From positions 815,208 to 879,207 of the forward strand of contig WASS01000020.1 of NCBI GenBank assembly GCA_009712635.1: DNA of 64,000 bases. The letters run 5' to 3'. The stretch is from Hungatella sp. (GTDB lineage Bacteria; Bacillota; Clostridia; Lachnospirales; Lachnospiraceae). A program made the position numbers and the translations under genes. Below are positions 36,212 to 45,060 of this stretch, piece after piece (positions within the stretch are counted from its first letter, which is position 1; each line of letters begins with the position of its first letter). The notes under the pieces were generated by a model. It was not told where the DNA came from. It ran no database searches and was given only the letters and a program-made list of their open reading frames with translations.

Positions 36212-37087
36212 TCAATTTGAGGATTTGGGTTTTAAATCCACAACTACCAGCTGCGGTTTGTTATTCAGCCGGATATTAATGGAGTGGGTTCCAAGGCCTC
36301 TGCTTACTATCATATATTTTTCATCTTTTTGAAACGTCCCTGCACAGTAGGGATTAAAAAACTGGTACTGCGGGGTCATCACTCCTCCCAGAAACGGAAG
36401 GCGTATGGTCCCCCCGTGAAAATGACCGGAGAAGGTTAAATCAGCGCCCCAGTCCCGGTAAGTGTTAAAATAAAGGGGGGAATGGGACAATAGTATCTGA
36501 AACCGCTCTTCTCCTGCCTTCCCTGCTTTTTGCTCCAGTTCTTCGGGAAGAAGGCGGTCAGGTATAAAATCCTTATAACAGCCTTCTTTTAAATCCACAC
36601 CGGTAATGGCAATATCCTTTCGGTATAATTCCGTCCGGTCTCTTAACACTATTACTCCAAGCTTTTTTAAGCTGTTTTCATACGTATCATACTGATCACC
36701 ATAGACCAGCCGTTCCCGGTCCATCCGGTTTTCGTGATTTCCGTTTCCATAAAAAACCGGGTAACGATTTGTCAGCTTCTCCATCAGTTTTAAACTGACC
36801 CCGGTATCTGCCGTCTTCTTTACAACCATCATATCACCGCCGACAAGCACCACATCCGGATTCACATGGTCAATCGCCTTAAGAAGTCTTTTATTGTCTT
36901 CTCCAAAGCAATGACTGTGAAGATCCGAAAGGAATACCAGCCTCAAGTTTTTTCCGATCTTACTGCTTTCTATAACAGTTCTCTCTACGGAAAGCTGTTC
37001 TCTTTCGTATTCAGACCGCAGTAAGGATACTGCGCCTGCAGCAGCACAAAAAACTCCGGCAGCAAACCACATCTGTTTATACCTCAT
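36212..37087 (-). CDS. Membrane-anchored metallophosphoesterase (YkuE type)
   Basis: A 291-residue calcineurin-like phosphoesterase. It has an N-terminal hydrophobic segment (residues 6-22, possible anchor) and metal-binding motifs SDLHSHCFG, GGDMM, GNGNHENR, LLSHSPLYF and SGHFHGG. Family members act outside the cytoplasm on phospholipid or nucleotide-derived substrates. It stands alone between scpA and a divergent regulator gene. Confidence 0.87.
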   Translation of the reverse strand: MRYKQMWFAAGVFCAAAGAVSLLRSEYEREQLSVERTVIESSKIGKNLRLVFLSDLHSHCFGEDNKRLLKAIDHVNPDVVLVGGDMMVVKKTADTGVSLKLMEKLTNRYPVFYGNGNHENRMDRERLVYGDQYDTYENSLKKLGVIVLRDRTELYRKDIAITGVDLKEGCYKDFIPDRLLPEELEQKAGKAGEERFQILLSHSPLYFNTYRDWGADLTFSGHFHGGTIRLPFLGGVMTPQYQFFNPYCAGTFQKDEKYMIVSRGLGTHSINIRLNNKPQLVVVDLKPKSSN

Positions 37088-37256
37088 CTTCTCTCATTCC
37101 TTCTTTTGCTGTCCCTCCATCATACAATGAAGAACCTGTCCCCGTCAAGTAAAAGGCTTTCTCTTTTACCTTCTCCTTTTGTATAATGGAAACCAATTAT
37201 GGATAATATGCAATACTGGATAATCACGGTTTAATAAGAGTGTGAGGTGACTAACT

Positions 37257-37508
37257 ATGATTGTTTATGACAGACTGTGGGAGACCATGAAAAAGAAAAA
37301 CGTCAGCCAGTATCATCTGATCAAATATTGCAAGGTCAGTGCCGGACAAATCGGACGGCTTAAGAAAAACAATTTCGTATCTACTCATACGATTGATATG
37401 CTGTGCAGAATTCTAGACTGCAGCGTAGATGAAATTATGGAATATCGGGCCGATATTTGCGAGGCAACAAGTGTGACCTGTAATACTGACCCTGAGGAAA
37501 ATAAATAA
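37257..37508 (+). CDS. Small XRE-family DNA-binding protein
   Basis: An 83-residue Cro/C1-type helix-turn-helix protein. Residues 5-65 have the pattern LWETMKKKNVSQYHLIKYC and TIDMLCRILDCSVDEIMEY, typical of stand-alone YozG/SinR-like regulators. GAGGTG lies upstream of the ATG. It has its own terminator. The target is unknown. Confidence 0.83.
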   Translation: MIVYDRLWETMKKKNVSQYHLIKYCKVSAGQIGRLKKNNFVSTHTIDMLCRILDCSVDEIMEYRADICEATSVTCNTDPEENK

Positions 37509-37538
37509 CCGGCTTTTCCTTCAGAGGATTTGGCATAG

Positions 37539-37562
37539 AAAAAGAGCCGCAAGGCTCTTTTT
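37539..37562. terminator. Bidirectional terminator between XRE gene and D,D-carboxypeptidase gene
   Basis: AAAAAGAGCC (37539-37548) and GGCTCTTTTT (37553-37562) with a four-base GCAA loop. It works for both convergent genes. Confidence 0.93.
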
Positions 37563-37578
37563 CTATGTTATGTTCCTT

Positions 37579-38796
37579 TTAGGATATCCAGACACCGGCA
37601 CTGTCCAGTCGGTAACCATCTGGTGTTACCGTATCTTTTAACATCGCACCGTCACTGCCAAGATAATACCACTTCTCATTGGTTTTCACCCAGTAATTAC
37701 ATGCCTTGGTTCCATCTTCCCGGTAATAATACCACTGATTCCCTGACTGCATCCACCCTGAGGAAGCATTGGCTTTTACACTGCTGCCGCCTGACCCCTT
37801 TAAGGCAAAACCATAATCCAAAAGCGCTTTGGTATCGTCATAATGGGTGGACTTGCTTTTCATAATCACAACGATTAAGCGTGATCCATTCTTCTCTGCA
37901 TAAGTTACCAGGGTATTGCCAGCCGCAGAGGTAAAGCCGGTCTTTCCTCCCAACACTCCAGGGTAATAACGGGAGTCGGAAGAATTGATCATCTTATGTC
38001 CCATGGTTACCGTTCTGGCTCCCGCTTTCTTTGTAGCCGGAATCTGGTAGCTGAGAGTCGAGCACACTTTTCTTACCACACTGTTTTGAAAAGCCGCTTT
38101 TGCAATCAGCGCCATATCATGGGGTGTTGTATAATGATTGGAATTAGTAAGACCGTTGGGATTGACAAAATTTGTATTGGTACAGCCAAGTTCTCTGGCT
38201 TTGGCATTCATCAGCTGGGCAAAGGAGCTGACGCTGCCGGATACATGCTCAGCAAGACCATTGGCCACCTCATTGGCAGACTTAAGCATAAGACCATAGA
38301 GACTCTGCTCCACCGTCAGCTTATCACCTTCTGTCATATTTAAGGTCACCGCCCCTGCTTCCAGATTGGTAGTAGCTGCCTTGGAAAAGGTAACGGTATC
38401 TGAAAGGTTCGTCCGTTCTGCCACCAGAAGCGCAGTCATCAGTTTGGTAATGCTGGCCGGATAATACTTCGTCTCACTGTTTTTAGAATAAAGAAGCGCT
38501 CCGGTATCAGCATCCATTAATACAGCACCCTCGGAAGAGATCTGGGGCACACTTACTGTGGCGGACGTTGTGGAGGTAGAGGCCGCTGTGGAATCCGCTG
38601 CGGTTTTATTACTGTCTGCGTTGTTCTGGTCTGCCTGTCCGCTTATAGAAGCACCTGGTCCGGCTGCTGCCTGAGTCTCCTGAGTGGAACCCGGAAAGGG
38701 CGAAACCGTGGGTATATCCGTTGCATAAGAAACCGTTGATGCCAACATGGAAAAGCCAATGATAAGACTGATTAATCTGCAAGTTTTTTTTGTCAT
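37579..38796 (-). CDS. D-alanyl-D-alanine carboxypeptidase with C-terminal cell-wall-binding repeats
   Basis: A 405-residue secreted peptidase S11 enzyme that trims the terminal D-Ala of peptidoglycan stem peptides. The signal peptide is followed by a low-complexity Ser/Thr/Ala linker, then the catalytic motifs PASITKLM (SxxK), SANEVA (SxN) and GKTGFTS (KTG). The last 60 residues are two or three choline-binding-type repeats (QWYYYREDGT, KWYYLGSDGA), in place of the usual membrane-anchoring helix. ATG at 38796 is preferred to a TTG two codons upstream, given the spacing to GGAG. Confidence 0.92.
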   Translation of the reverse strand: MTKKTCRLISLIIGFSMLASTVSYATDIPTVSPFPGSTQETQAAAGPGASISGQADQNNADSNKTAADSTAASTSTTSATVSVPQISSEGAVLMDADTGALLYSKNSETKYYPASITKLMTALLVAERTNLSDTVTFSKAATTNLEAGAVTLNMTEGDKLTVEQSLYGLMLKSANEVANGLAEHVSGSVSSFAQLMNAKARELGCTNTNFVNPNGLTNSNHYTTPHDMALIAKAAFQNSVVRKVCSTLSYQIPATKKAGARTVTMGHKMINSSDSRYYPGVLGGKTGFTSAAGNTLVTYAEKNGSRLIVVIMKSKSTHYDDTKALLDYGFALKGSGGSSVKANASSGWMQSGNQWYYYREDGTKACNYWVKTNEKWYYLGSDGAMLKDTVTPDGYRLDSAGVWIS

Positions 38797-38893
38797 AGCC
38801 AATTATCTCCTGTATTTTTCTGCCAGTTAGTTCTTCCATCAGTATAACATAAAATCCAGTAATTACCGCTTAAAATTTTCTTACAAATCAAAA

Positions 38894-38919
38894 ATGCATC
38901 ACTCATATAAGTGATGCAT
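38894..38919 (-). terminator. Terminator after the NUDIX gene
   Basis: ATGCATCAC (38894-38902) pairs with GTGATGCAT (38911-38919), and on the minus strand TTTTT follows. Confidence 0.8.
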
Positions 38920-38936
38920 CGTCTAAAACGACTGTA

Positions 38937-39608
38937 TTAATCTTCTTTTTCCAATTCTTCCAGCCTGTCCATGGCAATATTTAAAATTTCCGCATGGTCA
39001 AATGCCAGCTTCTCCTGGTCAAGCATATCAATTGCAGGCAGAAGTTCAATGTCAATGTCTCTCTTCCACATCATGCCATCCCGTTCAAAGGTTTCCGTAA
39101 TCCGATAGCTGATAAATATATGTTCTTCCTCATTCTCAATGGTAAGTGCATATGTTGCCCCATTCTCAAGGTCTGAAAGCTTCTTTTTCTTTACCTCAAA
39201 CCAGCACGCCTTACCGGCATCGTCACCGGCCTCTACGGTTAACTCTTCCCTGGGAACTGCCGCTAAATAAGAAACGGAAATCACTCTTGTTCTGGGATCC
39301 CTTTTTACACTTCCCCAGGTATAAAGCTGTTCCATGTAGATTCCCTTTAATCCGGTTTCTTCAAACAGTTCTCTGGCTGCTGCTTCCTCCAGGGATTCAT
39401 CCATGTTAACAAATCCTCCCGGAATCGCCCACTGACCGATGCAGGGGTGGTTTTTCCGCTTAATGAGAAGAATATCTGTCTTTGATTCTTCCTGGTCATA
39501 TGCAAATATCAGCATATCCACCGTTACCGACGGGCGTTCGTAATCTCCCGGACGGTATTGTAAAAGAAACTCTTTTTCCGTCAGCCCTTCTTCATTCTTT
39601 CGTTCCAT
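38937..39608 (-). CDS. NUDIX hydrolase
   Basis: A 223-residue NUDIX protein. The Nudix box runs from GGFVNMDESLEEA to RELFEETGL and is intact. QLYTWGSVKRDPR and the YxxAVP-like stretch resemble the ADP-ribose pyrophosphatase/NrtR branch. There is no clear C-terminal HTH as in NrtR, so hydrolysis of an ADP-ribose-like or NAD-like substrate is the best guess. It follows the COG2426 gene by 24 bases. Confidence 0.88.
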   Translation of the reverse strand: MERKNEEGLTEKEFLLQYRPGDYERPSVTVDMLIFAYDQEESKTDILLIKRKNHPCIGQWAIPGGFVNMDESLEEAAARELFEETGLKGIYMEQLYTWGSVKRDPRTRVISVSYLAAVPREELTVEAGDDAGKACWFEVKKKKLSDLENGATYALTIENEEEHIFISYRITETFERDGMMWKRDIDIELLPAIDMLDQEKLAFDHAEILNIAMDRLEELEKED

Positions 39609-39632
39609 TCTGCCCTTCTTCCTACCAGTTTT

Positions 39633-40115
39633 TTAAAATACAATGGACTGAAGCGCTCCAAGAACACCTGCACTGGCAAGTCCCATAATGATTCCTGCCA
39701 TTATAACTCCGCCCATCACAGCTAAAATACTGGATTTAAAATCAATATCAAGCAGGCTGGCTGCCAATGTGCCAGTCCAGGCACCGGTGCCTGGAAGTGG
39801 GATACCAACAAAAATCAATAGAGCAATAAACAATCCCCTTCCGGCTTTCGCCTGCAGTTTTTCTCCGCCGCGTTTTCCTTTTTCCAGACACCAGGTAAAA
39901 AAGCCGCCTATTACCGGCTTATCTACTCCCCACTCCAGTACTTTTCTGGCAAAGAGATAGATAATAGGTACCGGAAGCATGTTTCCCAATATGGCAACAA
40001 TATAAGACTGAACCAAAGGCAGTCCCATTACTGCTGAGTAGGGAATCGCTCCCCTTAGTTCAATAAGCGGAACCATGGAAATAAAAAACACTGTTATATA
40101 TTTTTGTAACATCAT
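39633..40115 (-). CDS. Small multidrug export family membrane protein (COG2426)
   Basis: A 160-residue membrane protein with four or five hydrophobic segments. PLIELRGAIPYS near the N terminus and GIPLPGTGAWTGTL in the middle are the two conserved motifs of the COG2426 group, distantly related to DedA proteins. The group was named for putative drug export but function is unproven. AAGGAATGG lies upstream of the ATG. Confidence 0.85.
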   Translation of the reverse strand: MMLQKYITVFFISMVPLIELRGAIPYSAVMGLPLVQSYIVAILGNMLPVPIIYLFARKVLEWGVDKPVIGGFFTWCLEKGKRGGEKLQAKAGRGLFIALLIFVGIPLPGTGAWTGTLAASLLDIDFKSSILAVMGGVIMAGIIMGLASAGVLGALQSIVF

Positions 40116-40255
40116 CCATTCCTTTCATAATAAAAGTCTGCCTTTATACTATACACAAAGATGGACAGTCTATCAACTATTTTATAAAAAGATTATATTT
40201 ACATACATGATTCCAAACCTTTCCTGAATAAAATATTAACATTTCTGAAATACTA

Positions 40256-40284
40256 TTGTACTGACAAATCGAGTGTGATATAAT
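40256..40284 (+). promoter_or_regulatory. Probable sigma-A promoter of the PAP2 gene
   Basis: TTGTAC (40256-40261) and TATAAT (40279-40284) with a 17-base spacer, 54 bases before the start. Confidence 0.65.
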
Positions 40285-40338
40285 CCTCAAAAGTTGATTA
40301 TTATCATCCCACGCAATCGTTAAGAAGGGTGTCTTTTT

Positions 40339-41001
40339 ATGAATATCAAACAGTTTTTAACCAAGTACAGGCATGCCTGGATTCTCAGCTACGCCTTCAT
40401 TTACCTGCCATGGTTCGTGTACCTTGAAAAAACAGTGACAAGCAACTACCACATCATGCATATAGCCATTGATGACTATATCCCGTTTAATGAATATTTC
40501 ATTATTCCCTACCTGATGTGGTTTGGTTATGTGGCAGTCTCTGTCGCCTATTTTTTCTTTCATGATGTAAAAGAATACTACAGGCTTTGCACCATGCTGT
40601 TTACAGGAATGACCATTAGTCTGGTGATCTGTACTGTCTTTCCAAACGGAACGGACTTTCGACCTGTCGTTGATGCCAATAAGAATATTTGTGCTGCAAT
40701 TGTTAATCTTCTCTACTCTGCAGATACCTGTACCAACGTATTTCCAAGCATACACGTTTATAATTCCATTTGTGTCCACATTGCCGTATGCCGAAGTGAA
40801 CGTCTTAAAAATTGCAGACAGTTAAAAACAGGGTCTCTTATTTTAATGATTTTAATCTGTCTGGCCACTGTGTTCTTAAAACAGCATTCTGCTTTTGACG
40901 GACTTGGTTCTTTAGCTATGGCATATATCATGTATCAGTTTGTTTATTCTGATTCCCTTGTTCCTAACAGAAAAAAGGTTTCCGAAAAAGCAATCAGTTA
41001 A
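40339..41001 (+). CDS. PAP2-superfamily membrane phosphatase
   Basis: A 220-residue membrane protein with six hydrophobic segments. The C2 motif appears as FPSIHVYNS and the C3 motif as KQHSAFDG; the first motif is degenerate, with PNGTDFRPV in the expected place. Family members dephosphorylate lipid phosphates such as phosphatidic acid or undecaprenyl pyrophosphate. AGAAGGG precedes the ATG. It is a single-gene unit with its own promoter and terminator. Confidence 0.82.
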   Translation: MNIKQFLTKYRHAWILSYAFIYLPWFVYLEKTVTSNYHIMHIAIDDYIPFNEYFIIPYLMWFGYVAVSVAYFFFHDVKEYYRLCTMLFTGMTISLVICTVFPNGTDFRPVVDANKNICAAIVNLLYSADTCTNVFPSIHVYNSICVHIAVCRSERLKNCRQLKTGSLILMILICLATVFLKQHSAFDGLGSLAMAYIMYQFVYSDSLVPNRKKVSEKAIS

Positions 41002-41003
41002 AA

Positions 41004-41031
41004 AAAGACCTTCCCTGACGGGAAGGTCTTT
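41004..41031. terminator. Bidirectional terminator between PAP2 and glycosyltransferase genes
   Basis: AAAGACCTTCCC (41004-41015) and GGGAAGGTCTTT (41020-41031), a perfect 12-bp stem with T and A runs outside. Confidence 0.95.
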
Positions 41032-41044
41032 TTTACATCCGATT

Positions 41045-42064
41045 CTAATTAAATCCAAAAAATTTCTGAGTCATCTTATAAATAGCAATGGGGAATTTCA
41101 TTCCGCTCTTACCAGGCAGATTGACTCCCTGTCCTAAGAATCCGTAGCGAAGCCTTAAATAAAGCTTTAAATTCTGTTTTCTAAGACTCTGCCACAGTTC
41201 TTCCTTTTTCTCCATATTTTCCTCTGTTCCGGACTTAATAGCCAGAATGGAGGAAATGACCATCATAATCTCTAAATACCGCACCATATAACGCCGAAGC
41301 TTGCGCTGCTTAATCTTCATTACGTCATAATAGGAAAGCATCAGCTTTGTCACCCGGATCTGCTGATCAATCCGTCCGATCATAACCTGTTCATTGACAG
41401 ACTGATCATCTCTGCCTATGAAATATCGGTAAAAGTTTACGTTTAAATAATACATGGTTTTCACATGAGGAAGAGGCTGATAAACAAAAATATTATCCAC
41501 ATAGAAGGTATGCTTTGGCAATTCCAGTCCGCATTGCTTTAAAAGTTCTGTCCTGTATATAACAGAATGCATCAGAATGTATTGTCCCAGAATAAAAACC
41601 TTTACATCATCCCAGTCAATCAGCTGGTTCTCCGGAAGTGCAGTCCGGTAATTCATTACTTTTTTGCGATTGGAGCCCTGTTTTTCATATACAAAATTAC
41701 TTACCAGCATATCAAGTGTCTTTTCACCGTAAACGAAACGTCTGAGGGTATTAAGAATCTCCATATAAGCGGATTCATCCACCCAGTCATCACTGTCCAC
41801 TACCTTAAAATAAATCCCGGACGCATTCCTTAATCCTGCATTAACTGCTTCTCCATGCCCGCCATTCTCCTGATGGATCGCCTTGCAGATTCCCGGATAA
41901 TTCCGTTCATATTCATCTGCAATTTCGGCTGTACGGTCTTTTGTGGAACCGTCATCTACAATAAGGATCTCAACCTCATCTCCGCCTGGCAGCAGGGATT
42001 CGATGCAGTGCCTCATATAGGATTCTGAATTATAACATGGAATTGCTACAGATAAGAGTTTCAC
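41045..42064 (-). CDS. Family 2 glycosyltransferase
   Basis: A 339-residue GT-A enzyme. The nucleotide-sugar fold begins LLSVAIPCYNSESYM, with IVDDGSTKDRT and the metal-binding VVDSDDWVDE (DXD-like). The C-terminal half is mainly helical. It transfers a sugar to an envelope acceptor that cannot be named. The start is a GTG at 42064 with AAAGGAGG upstream, overlapping the CAAX protease stop by four bases. Confidence 0.9.
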   Translation of the reverse strand: MKLLSVAIPCYNSESYMRHCIESLLPGGDEVEILIVDDGSTKDRTAEIADEYERNYPGICKAIHQENGGHGEAVNAGLRNASGIYFKVVDSDDWVDESAYMEILNTLRRFVYGEKTLDMLVSNFVYEKQGSNRKKVMNYRTALPENQLIDWDDVKVFILGQYILMHSVIYRTELLKQCGLELPKHTFYVDNIFVYQPLPHVKTMYYLNVNFYRYFIGRDDQSVNEQVMIGRIDQQIRVTKLMLSYYDVMKIKQRKLRRYMVRYLEIMMVISSILAIKSGTEENMEKKEELWQSLRKQNLKLYLRLRYGFLGQGVNLPGKSGMKFPIAIYKMTQKFFGFN

Positions 42065-42852
42065 ACAATATCCTCCTTTAGGTTGTTTTTCCAATAAATC
42101 CGGATAATACATATTACAGTTACAACGAATGATAACACTACTACAGCTGCAGTCACTCCTGTATGTTCTCTTTGAAACAGAAGCCCGGACAGTTCCGTGT
42201 TGGTTATAAAAAGCGAAAGTAAATTAGCCGAGATGTGAAGCATGACAGGTGCCGACAGGGCTTTTGTTCTCTCATAAAGCCATGCTGCGGTAAGACCAAT
42301 GATAAATGCATAAACCCCCTGGGGAAGATTTCCATGATAAAGGGCAAACAGGCCGGCTGATACGACAGCCGATAAAACAAAAGAAAACTTGTCCCGGATA
42401 GAAGCAAAAATCATTCCTCGAAATATCAGTTCCTCCGCTACAGGTATGATAAGTCCGGAGGCCAGAAGCTGAAGCGCAAATGGCGGAGAATACAGTGCCT
42501 TGGCCGCTTCCTGGTACGTCTTGGATATTCTGGTCAGTCCCATAACTTCCACAGCTGAATTTCCCAGAATGCAAAGAGCTGCTCCAAGCAGCCAGATCGC
42601 AATCAGGCTGTCTGCAGGTTTCAAACTCTCTGTCATGGAAGATCCTCTGTTTTTTTGATCGTAAGAATAAAACCACAGCAGAACCGGAATATTCAGTAAT
42701 GCAGATACTCCCGTAGCCAGAAGTGGTTCCAGAGGCACCGCCAAATACAGGAACGTGGTGGCTAACGTGTAGGTAAACAAAGGAAGAATCAGATGCAGAA
42801 TCATTACTATCATAAGTACCTGTCCTTTCATTTTCTGTATCTTCTTAAACAT
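42061..42852 (-). CDS. CPBP-family intramembrane metalloprotease
   Basis: A 263-residue membrane protein with seven or eight hydrophobic segments. The diagnostic motif EELIFRGMIF (EExxxR) and the second motif FALYHGNLPQG (FxxxH) identify the CAAX/CPBP (Abi) family. Bacterial members include bacteriocin immunity proteins and peptide-processing proteases. ATG at 42852 has AGGTGG upstream. It is coupled to the glycosyltransferase downstream. Confidence 0.88.
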   Translation of the reverse strand: MFKKIQKMKGQVLMIVMILHLILPLFTYTLATTFLYLAVPLEPLLATGVSALLNIPVLLWFYSYDQKNRGSSMTESLKPADSLIAIWLLGAALCILGNSAVEVMGLTRISKTYQEAAKALYSPPFALQLLASGLIIPVAEELIFRGMIFASIRDKFSFVLSAVVSAGLFALYHGNLPQGVYAFIIGLTAAWLYERTKALSAPVMLHISANLLSLFITNTELSGLLFQREHTGVTAAVVVLSFVVTVICIIRIYWKNNLKEDIV

Positions 42853-42949
42853 TATACCACCTGATTTCAGGATATCCACTTAATTTTTTTAAAATTATTT
42901 CTAAAAACTAATGAAATCTTTTCTCATATCCCCTGATGCCCAAAAGCGG

Positions 42950-42978
42950 TTGCTTTTTTTATCTGCTGATAATATAAT
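42950..42978 (+). promoter_or_regulatory. Sigma-A promoter of the carbamate kinase gene
   Basis: TTGCTT (42950-42955) and TATAAT (42973-42978) with a 17-base spacer, 48 bases before the start. Confidence 0.7.
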
Positions 42979-43026
42979 ATCCTTATATTTTCTGATTAAA
43001 ACTACATGAAACTGAGAGGAAATAAT

Positions 43027-43965
43027 ATGGCAAAAAAACGTATTGTGATAGCTTTGGGACACCATGCTTTGGGAACTAACCTTCCGGAACAAAAGACGGC
43101 AGTAGCCAGAACTGCCAAAGTAATTGCAGATTTTATTCAGTCTGGCTGGCAGGTGGCCGTTACTCACAGCAACGCTCCCCAGGTTGGAATGATCCACACT
43201 GCAATGAATGAATTCGGAAAACAGCATGACGGTTATACCTCAGCTCCCATGTCTGTCTGTTCTGCCATGAGCCAGGGATACATCGGCTATGACTTACAAA
43301 ACGGAATCCGTGCAGAACTTATGACACGGGGCATATATAAGTCCGTAGCTACGATTTTAACCCAGATGATGGTAAATCCATATGACGAGGCTTTCTATAC
43401 TCCCATGAAGCCCATCGGCCGTTTCATGACTGCAGAGGAAGCAAAAGAAGAAGAGGATAAGGGGAACTATGTAGAAGAAGTTCCTGGCAAGGGTTTTCGC
43501 AGAGTCGTTGCTTCTCCAAAGCCAGTTTCCATTGTTGAGATTGATATCATAAAAGCCGTTATGGATGCAGATCAGATTGTAATAGCCTGTGGTGGAGGCG
43601 GTATTCCCGTTATGGAACAGGGCTGCTACTTAAAAGGAGCCAGCGCTGTGATTGAGAAGGACAGGGCTGCCGGACTGCTGGCAAAGGAAATCGATGCGGA
43701 CGTGCTGATGATTTTAACAAATGTGGATAACGTAACCTTAAACTTTGGAAAGCCGGATGCCAGACCCATCAGCCTTATGAGCAAAACGGATGCCGTTTCT
43801 TATATTGAGGACAATCAGTTCGAATCCTCTTCCATGCTTCCAAAGATTGAAGCATCCCTTGATTTCATTGATCATGGAAGGAATCGGAAAGCGATCATTA
43901 CTTCCCTGGAAAAGGCGGAAGAAAGCCTTGTGGGAAAAGCAGGTACGATTATAACAGAAGCATAA
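43027..43965 (+). CDS. arcC: Carbamate kinase
   Basis: A 312-residue amino-acid-kinase-fold enzyme that makes ATP from carbamoyl phosphate and ADP. IACGGGGIPVME, the substrate loop near residue 210, and LTNVDNVTLNFGKP are typical of ArcC. The first motif reads ALGHHALG, in contrast to the common ALGGNAL. The ATG at 43027 has GAGAGGAAA upstream. It is a single-gene unit, not next to arginine deiminase; the argF in this window looks biosynthetic. It may serve purine, allantoin or citrulline-linked fermentation. Confidence 0.9.
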   Translation: MAKKRIVIALGHHALGTNLPEQKTAVARTAKVIADFIQSGWQVAVTHSNAPQVGMIHTAMNEFGKQHDGYTSAPMSVCSAMSQGYIGYDLQNGIRAELMTRGIYKSVATILTQMMVNPYDEAFYTPMKPIGRFMTAEEAKEEEDKGNYVEEVPGKGFRRVVASPKPVSIVEIDIIKAVMDADQIVIACGGGGIPVMEQGCYLKGASAVIEKDRAAGLLAKEIDADVLMILTNVDNVTLNFGKPDARPISLMSKTDAVSYIEDNQFESSSMLPKIEASLDFIDHGRNRKAIITSLEKAEESLVGKAGTIITEA

Positions 43966-43970
43966 GTATA

Positions 43971-44020
43971 AAAAGGATTTTTGTCCGGCGGGGAATGCCC
44001 GGGACAGAAATCCTTTTTTT
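43971..44020 (+). terminator. Terminator after the carbamate kinase gene
   Basis: AAAAGGATTT (43971-43980) pairs with AAATCCTTTT (44008-44017), with an inner GTCC/GGAC stem and a T run. Confidence 0.88.
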
Positions 44021-44081
44021 CTATTATAATACCAGTTCCGTTTTGAAAACTGAGAAAAATGGTCTGAACGCTAATCCAACA

Positions 44082-44111
44082 GCATATATTTCCGAAACCC
44101 CGTCATATATT
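44082..44111 (+). promoter_or_regulatory. Possible sporulation (sigma-E-like) promoter before pdaA
   Basis: GCATATA (44082-44088) and CATATATT (44104-44111) with a 15-base spacer resemble the sigma-E consensus kMATATT-N14-CATACAnT, 30 bases before the start codon. This is a weak pattern match, and pdaA is sigma-G-controlled in Bacillus subtilis. Confidence 0.35.
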
Positions 44112-44140
44112 GAAACAAATGGACTCGACGGAGTATTACT

Positions 44141-45001
44141 ATGAAATGGTTCAACCGATTAAGACTGGCGGAGAAAATCAGAACATTTTCCATTTCACCG
44201 GAAAATGGAAAGAAAGGCCTGAAGATATTTCTGTTCCTTCTATGTGCCTTTTTTGCCGGGCGTCTGGGGGCAATGCTGACTGAGCATCATCGCGCTGTGG
44301 AAACTGCTGCAGAAGGAAACTGGGGATTAAGCTTCCAACAGGAAGGGCAGCCTCCTGTTGCCAATGCCACCATGGATTATTTAAAGCAGTTTAATGCCTA
44401 TTATGCACAAAAAACCCAGGATAAGGTCTTATATCTCACCTTTGACGCCGGATATGAAAACGGAAATACTGCTGCGATATTAGATGCACTGAAAAAGCAT
44501 CATGCACCTGCAACCTTTTTCGTTGTGGGCAACTACATAGAAACTGCACCAGAACTGGTTAAGCGGATGATTGCAGAAGGTCATACAGTAGGTAACCACA
44601 CCTATCATCATCCAGATATGTCAAAGATGAGTTCAAAGGAATCTTTTGAAAAAGAGCTGGGAGACTTGGAAACTTTATTTGAACAGACTACCGGTCAGAA
44701 GATGAAAAAGTATTACCGTCCGCCGCAGGGCAAATACAGTGAATCCAATCTGCAGATGGCAAAGGATATGGGATATAAAACATTCTTCTGGAGCCTGGCT
44801 TATGTGGACTGGTATCAGGATAAGCAGCCTTCAAAGGATGAAGCCTTTAAAAAGCTGTTAGGGCGGATTCACCCCGGTGCCATCGTACTTTTGCACAGCA
44901 CTTCCAGTACCAATGCACAGATTCTTGATGAACTGCTGACCAAATGGGAAGAGATGGGGTATCAGTTTAAGTCTTTAGATGAGCTGTGTTCACAGCAATA
45001 G
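44141..45001 (+). CDS. pdaA: Polysaccharide deacetylase, PdaA type (spore cortex)
   Basis: A 286-residue NodB-family deacetylase with an N-terminal membrane anchor (residues 29-45). TFDAGYENGNTAAIL (first metal motif), GNHTYHHPDMS (HxxxH), RPPQGKYSE and VLLHSTS are present; the first motif is of the PdaA type. PdaA deacetylates muramic acid so that muramic delta-lactam can form in spore cortex, which is needed for germination. The gene stands alone. It supports a spore-forming host. Confidence 0.88.
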   Translation: MKWFNRLRLAEKIRTFSISPENGKKGLKIFLFLLCAFFAGRLGAMLTEHHRAVETAAEGNWGLSFQQEGQPPVANATMDYLKQFNAYYAQKTQDKVLYLTFDAGYENGNTAAILDALKKHHAPATFFVVGNYIETAPELVKRMIAEGHTVGNHTYHHPDMSKMSSKESFEKELGDLETLFEQTTGQKMKKYYRPPQGKYSESNLQMAKDMGYKTFFWSLAYVDWYQDKQPSKDEAFKKLLGRIHPGAIVLLHSTSSTNAQILDELLTKWEEMGYQFKSLDELCSQQ

Positions 45002-45008
45002 AAAAACA

Positions 45009-45050
45009 GAGGTAAACGATACCCTTTCCCATGAGGGTATCGTTTACCTC
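45009..45050. terminator. Terminator at the end of the sulfur/nitrogenase-like operon and of pdaA
   Basis: A perfect 16-bp stem, 45009-45024 with 45035-45050 (GAGGTAAACGATACCC and complement), with T runs on both sides. It ends pdaA on the plus strand and the 17-kb operon on the minus strand. Confidence 0.95.
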
Positions 45051-45060
45051 CGTTCCTTTT

